A stretch of DNA of 51,217 nt. It comes from Andreesenia sp964489735 (lineage in GTDB: Bacteria; Bacillota; Clostridia; Tissierellales; Gottschalkiaceae). The stretch lies in the NCBI GenBank assembly GCA_964489735.1, contig CAZBAL010000014.1:1-51217 (forward strand), read 5' to 3'. Positions 48,194 through 51,217 of the stretch are shown here, one piece after another. A model generated the notes under the pieces. That model did no database searches. It was not told the DNA's origin and saw only the letters and a list, made by a program, of their open reading frames with translations. How positions within the stretch are numbered: position 1 is the first letter of the stretch; every line of letters starts with the position of its first letter. Made by a program: the position numbers and the translations under genes.

Positions 48194-49621
48194 TTGATAG
48201 TCGAAAATTTAAAGTTGATAATTGACAATGAGACCATATTTAATAATATAAGTTTTGAGTTAAAAAAAGGAAAAATAACACTGTTAACTGGAAAGAGTGG
48301 TGTTGGAAAATCTGCTCTTCTTATGAGTATGTGCGGAGTAATACCCAATACAGTAGAAGGAATATTAAAAGGAACTATAACTTTAAATAATAGATCTATA
48401 ATTGGGCTATCAACAGAAGAAATCTCAGGAGAGCTGGCTTACGTCTCGCAAGATGCTGATAGCCAGCTTTGCTCTTTTACCGTTGAGGATGAGTTGGCGT
48501 TTTCTTTAGAAAACTTTGGTTATGATGCAGAAGATATAGATAAAATAATAGACGAAACATTAGAACTGCTGGATATAGTTCACTTAAGATATAGAGAGTT
48601 AAATGGTTTATCCGGAGGAGAAAAGCAAAAAGTTGTATTGGCCTCAATATTAGTTTTTAATCCTGAAATTATATTGGCTGATGAACCAACTGCAAATTTA
48701 GATCCAAAGGCTACCAAGCAAATTCTTAGTGAATTAAAGCTCTTATGTAAAAAATTTGGAAAAACTATATTATTAGTTGAACATAAGATAGAAGATGTTG
48801 AAGAAATAGTCGATAATATACTGGTTATGAAAAAAGATTGCATGATGATGGTTGATAAAGATGAATTTTATAAATGCGATAAAAGCAGAGCTGCTATACC
48901 AAGACTTAACAGTAGAAAGATAGAGAAAGAAGCAATTTTGGAAATTGATAAATTAAGTTTTTCATATCCAGGACAAGTGGAGGGACTAGATGATATTTGC
49001 TTTTCAGTAAATAAAGGAGAGATTTTAGGAATTACTGGTTATAATGGAGCAGGAAAATCAACGTTACTTAAGTTATTAATGGGACTTTTGAAATCTAAAA
49101 ACGGAGATATAAATTATAGGGGTAGAGAAATTAGTACTATGAGTCCTAAAGATATAGGCAAAAAAATTGGGATGGTATTTCAAAATCCAGAGCACCAGTT
49201 TATAAAAATGAATACAGAAGATGAGATTAAGTTGAGTTTGATAATAAATAAAGAACAAGAAAAGATAATCATGGAGAAATCGCAACATTATCTTAAATTA
49301 TTTGATTTAGAACATGTAAAGGATAAGAATCCATTTTTATTAAGTCAAGGTCAAAAAAGAAGATTGAGCACAGCTAGTATGATGATAAATGGTCAAGAAA
49401 TACTCCTACTGGATGAGCCTACTTATGGGCAAGATAGAGAAAACTTAAAAAAACTGATGATGCTTCTATATGAGGTAAATAAGTTAGGTACATCTATTGT
49501 AATTGTTACTCATGATAAAGAAATTATTAAAAAGTCATGTGATAGAGTCTTATATTTAGAAAACAATAAGATTAAGTATTTAGGAAAGGCTGACGATTTT
49601 CATGAATATGATGAATTCTGA
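48194..49621 (+). CDS. ykoD: ECF transporter ATPase with two fused ABC domains (YkoD-type)
   Basis: 475-residue protein containing two ABC ATPase domains. Domain 1: Walker A LTGKSGVGKSALL (about residues 31-43), signature LSGGEKQKVV (about 138-147), Walker B IILADEPTANLD (about 158-169) with H-loop LLVEHK. Domain 2: Walker A ITGYNGAGKSTLL near 278, signature LSQGQKRRLST near 384 and Walker B ILLLDEPTYGQD near 404 with H-loop IVTHDK. It fuses the EcfA and EcfA' roles in one chain, as in YkoD. TTG 48194 start. It overlaps the next gene by 20 bases, indicating coupling. Confidence 0.93.
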   Translation: MIVENLKLIIDNETIFNNISFELKKGKITLLTGKSGVGKSALLMSMCGVIPNTVEGILKGTITLNNRSIIGLSTEEISGELAYVSQDADSQLCSFTVEDELAFSLENFGYDAEDIDKIIDETLELLDIVHLRYRELNGLSGGEKQKVVLASILVFNPEIILADEPTANLDPKATKQILSELKLLCKKFGKTILLVEHKIEDVEEIVDNILVMKKDCMMMVDKDEFYKCDKSRAAIPRLNSRKIEKEAILEIDKLSFSYPGQVEGLDDICFSVNKGEILGITGYNGAGKSTLLKLLMGLLKSKNGDINYRGREISTMSPKDIGKKIGMVFQNPEHQFIKMNTEDEIKLSLIINKEQEKIIMEKSQHYLKLFDLEHVKDKNPFLLSQGQKRRLSTASMMINGQEILLLDEPTYGQDRENLKKLMMLLYEVNKLGTSIVIVTHDKEIIKKSCDRVLYLENNKIKYLGKADDFHEYDEF

Positions 49622-50369
49622 TATATATTTGAAAAGTATGAATCCATTATGGAAAGTGTGGATACTAATAATAATAACGATAATAGCAACGTTTGATTTT
49701 AAGCCATTTTTATCAATCAGTCTAATAATTTTAGGTCTTTTAATTGTAGGAATCTTTAGTGATATTAAGATTGTTGATATGTTAAAAAAGTTAGCACCAT
49801 TATCATTAGTAGCAACTGGATTTGTGTTGGTAATAACGCTTACAAGATACTTCTCAGGAGAAAAACTTAACTTTATTGGAACATTAGCTATTAGTCTGAG
49901 AATAATTTTAATAGGACTTTATTCAAATATTTTTGTAAACACTACTAATCCAATGGAATTTGTTATATCTCTTAACAAGTATTTTGGAATGCCAATAATC
50001 TGGTGTTACAGTTTTCTATCAGCATATAGATTTTTACCAAATTTCAAAGAAGAACTACAAGTTATTAAGTTTGCTCATCAAGTTAGAGGTATTGATCCAG
50101 GAAAAGGTGTCATTGGATATATTATTAATACCAAAAGAATGATTATACCAATGATGACAACGGCAATTAGGAAGGGAATCAGGGTTTCTATGGCAATGGA
50201 AACAAAAGGTTTTGGAAAACATAGTAAGAGAACAAATTTTAGAAAAATATCAATTAATAAAAAAGATGTGACTTGTTTTGTATTTTTCAATGCAGTAGTA
50301 ATGCTAATCGCATTAATTCTTACTAAGTATAATCTGACCCAGTTTGGTATTATTTATAGAGATTTATAA
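49602..50369 (+). CDS. ykoC: ECF transporter transmembrane coupling protein (EcfT/YkoC-type)
   Basis: 255-residue membrane protein that links the ATPases to the S component. Two coupling motifs are seen: AHQVRGID near residue 156 and AMETKGFGKH near 200, matching the A-x-x-x-R-G pattern (with Lys in the second). Five hydrophobic segments surround them. The ATG at 49602 lies inside the ATPase gene; 49611 is a close alternative. Third gene of the YkoE-D-C-like operon. Confidence 0.9.
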   Translation: MNMMNSDIYLKSMNPLWKVWILIIITIIATFDFKPFLSISLIILGLLIVGIFSDIKIVDMLKKLAPLSLVATGFVLVITLTRYFSGEKLNFIGTLAISLRIILIGLYSNIFVNTTNPMEFVISLNKYFGMPIIWCYSFLSAYRFLPNFKEELQVIKFAHQVRGIDPGKGVIGYIINTKRMIIPMMTTAIRKGIRVSMAMETKGFGKHSKRTNFRKISINKKDVTCFVFFNAVVMLIALILTKYNLTQFGIIYRDL

Positions 50370-50385
50370 GGATGGGGATTTTGAT

Positions 50386-51108
50386 ATGAATTATAAAGAT
50401 AGAGAAAAAATTAGTGAAAAATTAAAAAAATATTCATCATATTTGTACAGTGAGTTAGAACTGGAAAGGAAGCCAGTTGGTGTAAAAATACTATACAGCA
50501 AAGAAGAGTATGATGAAAATGACTTTAAAGAGTCAGAATATAGGATGTCTTACTGTGTTTACTTAGAGAAAGCAACTAGAGGATTGGCACTTAAGCATAA
50601 ACTAGCAAATCACTATTGCGATGGAGCTACAACTGCATTTAACTTAGAGTATCCGGGAGATGAAATAGAATCAGGTGAAGTTTATTACTCGTATGGTTTA
50701 TATAAAACAAGAGCTATAGCTAAGAGAGTTAGAGATGGAGTGAAGGGTCTATATAGACAGAATATTAAAGTCTATGGATTAGCAACAGGACCACTAGAAA
50801 GTTTTAATGATGACCCTGATGTTGTAGTTGTTATTTGCAAACCTAATCAGGCTATGCGGATTGAACAAGGTTACATCTATCAAACAGGAGACAGATTAAA
50901 CTACTCTTCAGCTGCTATGCAAGGAGTGTGCTCAGCTTCAACAGTTGAGCCATATTTAAGGGGGAAAATCAATATATCTTCATTATGTCCAAGCACGAGA
51001 TTCTTAGCGAAGTGGAAAGACTACGAGCTGTCAGTTGGAATACCATATGAGCAATTGAGCTTAGTAATAGAAGGAATCAAAGATATTAAGATAAATACAG
51101 CTGAGTAA
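50386..51108 (+). CDS. DUF169 family protein
   Basis: 240-residue soluble protein of the DUF169 (COG2043) family, whose function is unknown. Recognisable segments are LERKPVGVKILYSKEEY near residue 25, YCVYLEKATRGLALKHKLANHYCDGATTAF (read in pieces: YLEKATRG about 58-65 and HYCDGATT about 74-81), CKPNQAMRI near 158 and AMQGVCSASTVEPYL near 182. Several cysteines (residues about 55, 76, 158, 187 and 205) could bind a metal or cofactor. Start ATG 50386 fits AAGGATGGGGAT spacing; the upstream frame lacks a site. It begins 16 bases after the EcfT gene, so it is probably part of the transporter operon. Confidence 0.82.
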   Translation: MNYKDREKISEKLKKYSSYLYSELELERKPVGVKILYSKEEYDENDFKESEYRMSYCVYLEKATRGLALKHKLANHYCDGATTAFNLEYPGDEIESGEVYYSYGLYKTRAIAKRVRDGVKGLYRQNIKVYGLATGPLESFNDDPDVVVVICKPNQAMRIEQGYIYQTGDRLNYSSAAMQGVCSASTVEPYLRGKINISSLCPSTRFLAKWKDYELSVGIPYEQLSLVIEGIKDIKINTAE

Positions 51109-51198
51109 ATGAAAATATCATGGGACTATAATAATAGATATTTTTATAATTTTTCTATTAAAAATATGTGTAAGTATATATATAAAGGGAGAGCATGT

Positions 51199-51217
51199 AT
51201 GGCGAAAAGAGGAAAAA
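51199..51217 (+). CDS. Start of an unidentified gene cut by the window edge
   Basis: ATG 51199 is preceded by AAAGGGAG at 51184-51191. Only six codons (MAKRGK) are visible, so no function can be given. The 90-base gap from the DUF169 gene contains no terminator, so it may belong to the same transcript. Confidence 0.5.

Overview
The window is a 51 kb stretch of AT-rich chromosome from a low-GC Gram-positive bacterium, most likely an anaerobic member of the Clostridia (Peptostreptococcales/Tissierellales-like). Reasons: arginine is encoded almost entirely by AGA/AGG, Shine-Dalgarno sites are strong (GGAGG or AGGGGG), TTG and GTG starts are very common, pheST is controlled by a T-box, and the gene order pheS-pheT-zapA-U32 peptidase-mutS2 and infC-rpmI-rplT is clostridial. 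DUF4364, SLH, Ktr and clostridial-type Psd proteins agree. There are no rRNA genes, insertion sequences, phage genes or CRISPR arrays. Two tRNA genes (Phe, Cys) lie at 8.4-8.6 kb.

From 1 to about 33 kb the window is mainly housekeeping: valS (5' end cut by the window), folC, a DUF4364 gene and psd on the minus strand, a new 58-residue membrane protein, a methyltransferase, a cold-shock gene, hslO, two tRNAs, a GME-fold protein, DUF445, pepV, the infC-rpmI-rplT operon (infC starts at AUU behind a leader with a terminator), ktrB-ktrA-SpoU methyltransferase, a flavin oxidoreductase, a lipoprotein form of MltG, T-box-pheS-pheT, a zapA with a very long coiled-coil tail, a two-barrel U32 protein, mutS2, DUF523, argS, an unidentified argS neighbour and an SLH surface protein.

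From 33 to 51 kb the content becomes accessory. (a) 33.1-37.3 kb: an amidohydrolase diverges from an operon of DUF3100 membrane protein, a small membrane partner, a TauE/SafE-type exporter and a Crp/Fnr regulator. A perfect palindrome sits exactly midway between the two predicted -10 boxes, at about -41.5 for both promoters, as expected for the operator of that regulator. (b) 37.5-39.6 kb: two paralogous 162-residue helical proteins flank a membrane-anchored NERD nuclease-like protein with a topoisomerase-type zinc finger, followed by a 67-residue protein. I know of no described system with this arrangement. (c) 39.7-41.0 kb: an orphan ECF S component with a metal-dependent hydrolase. (d) 41.1-47.4 kb: a TRAP transporter (P, Q, M subunits) with its own two-component system. 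The sensor carries an extracellular solute-binding domain, the regulator is NtrC-type with GAFTGA, and the TRAP operon has a textbook sigma-54 promoter with two upstream palindromes. One of these palindromes is also the regulator gene's terminator. (e) 47.6-51.1 kb: a YkoE-YkoD-YkoC type ECF transporter followed by a DUF169 protein, then the first codons of another gene at the right edge.

The strongest candidates for new biology are the paralogue-NERD cluster (37.5-39.6 kb), the DUF3100 module with its central operator (33.1-37.3 kb) and the compact sigma-54 control of the TRAP operon (43.9-44.1 kb). Everything rests on reading the sequence by eye; family names are from memory and no database search was run.
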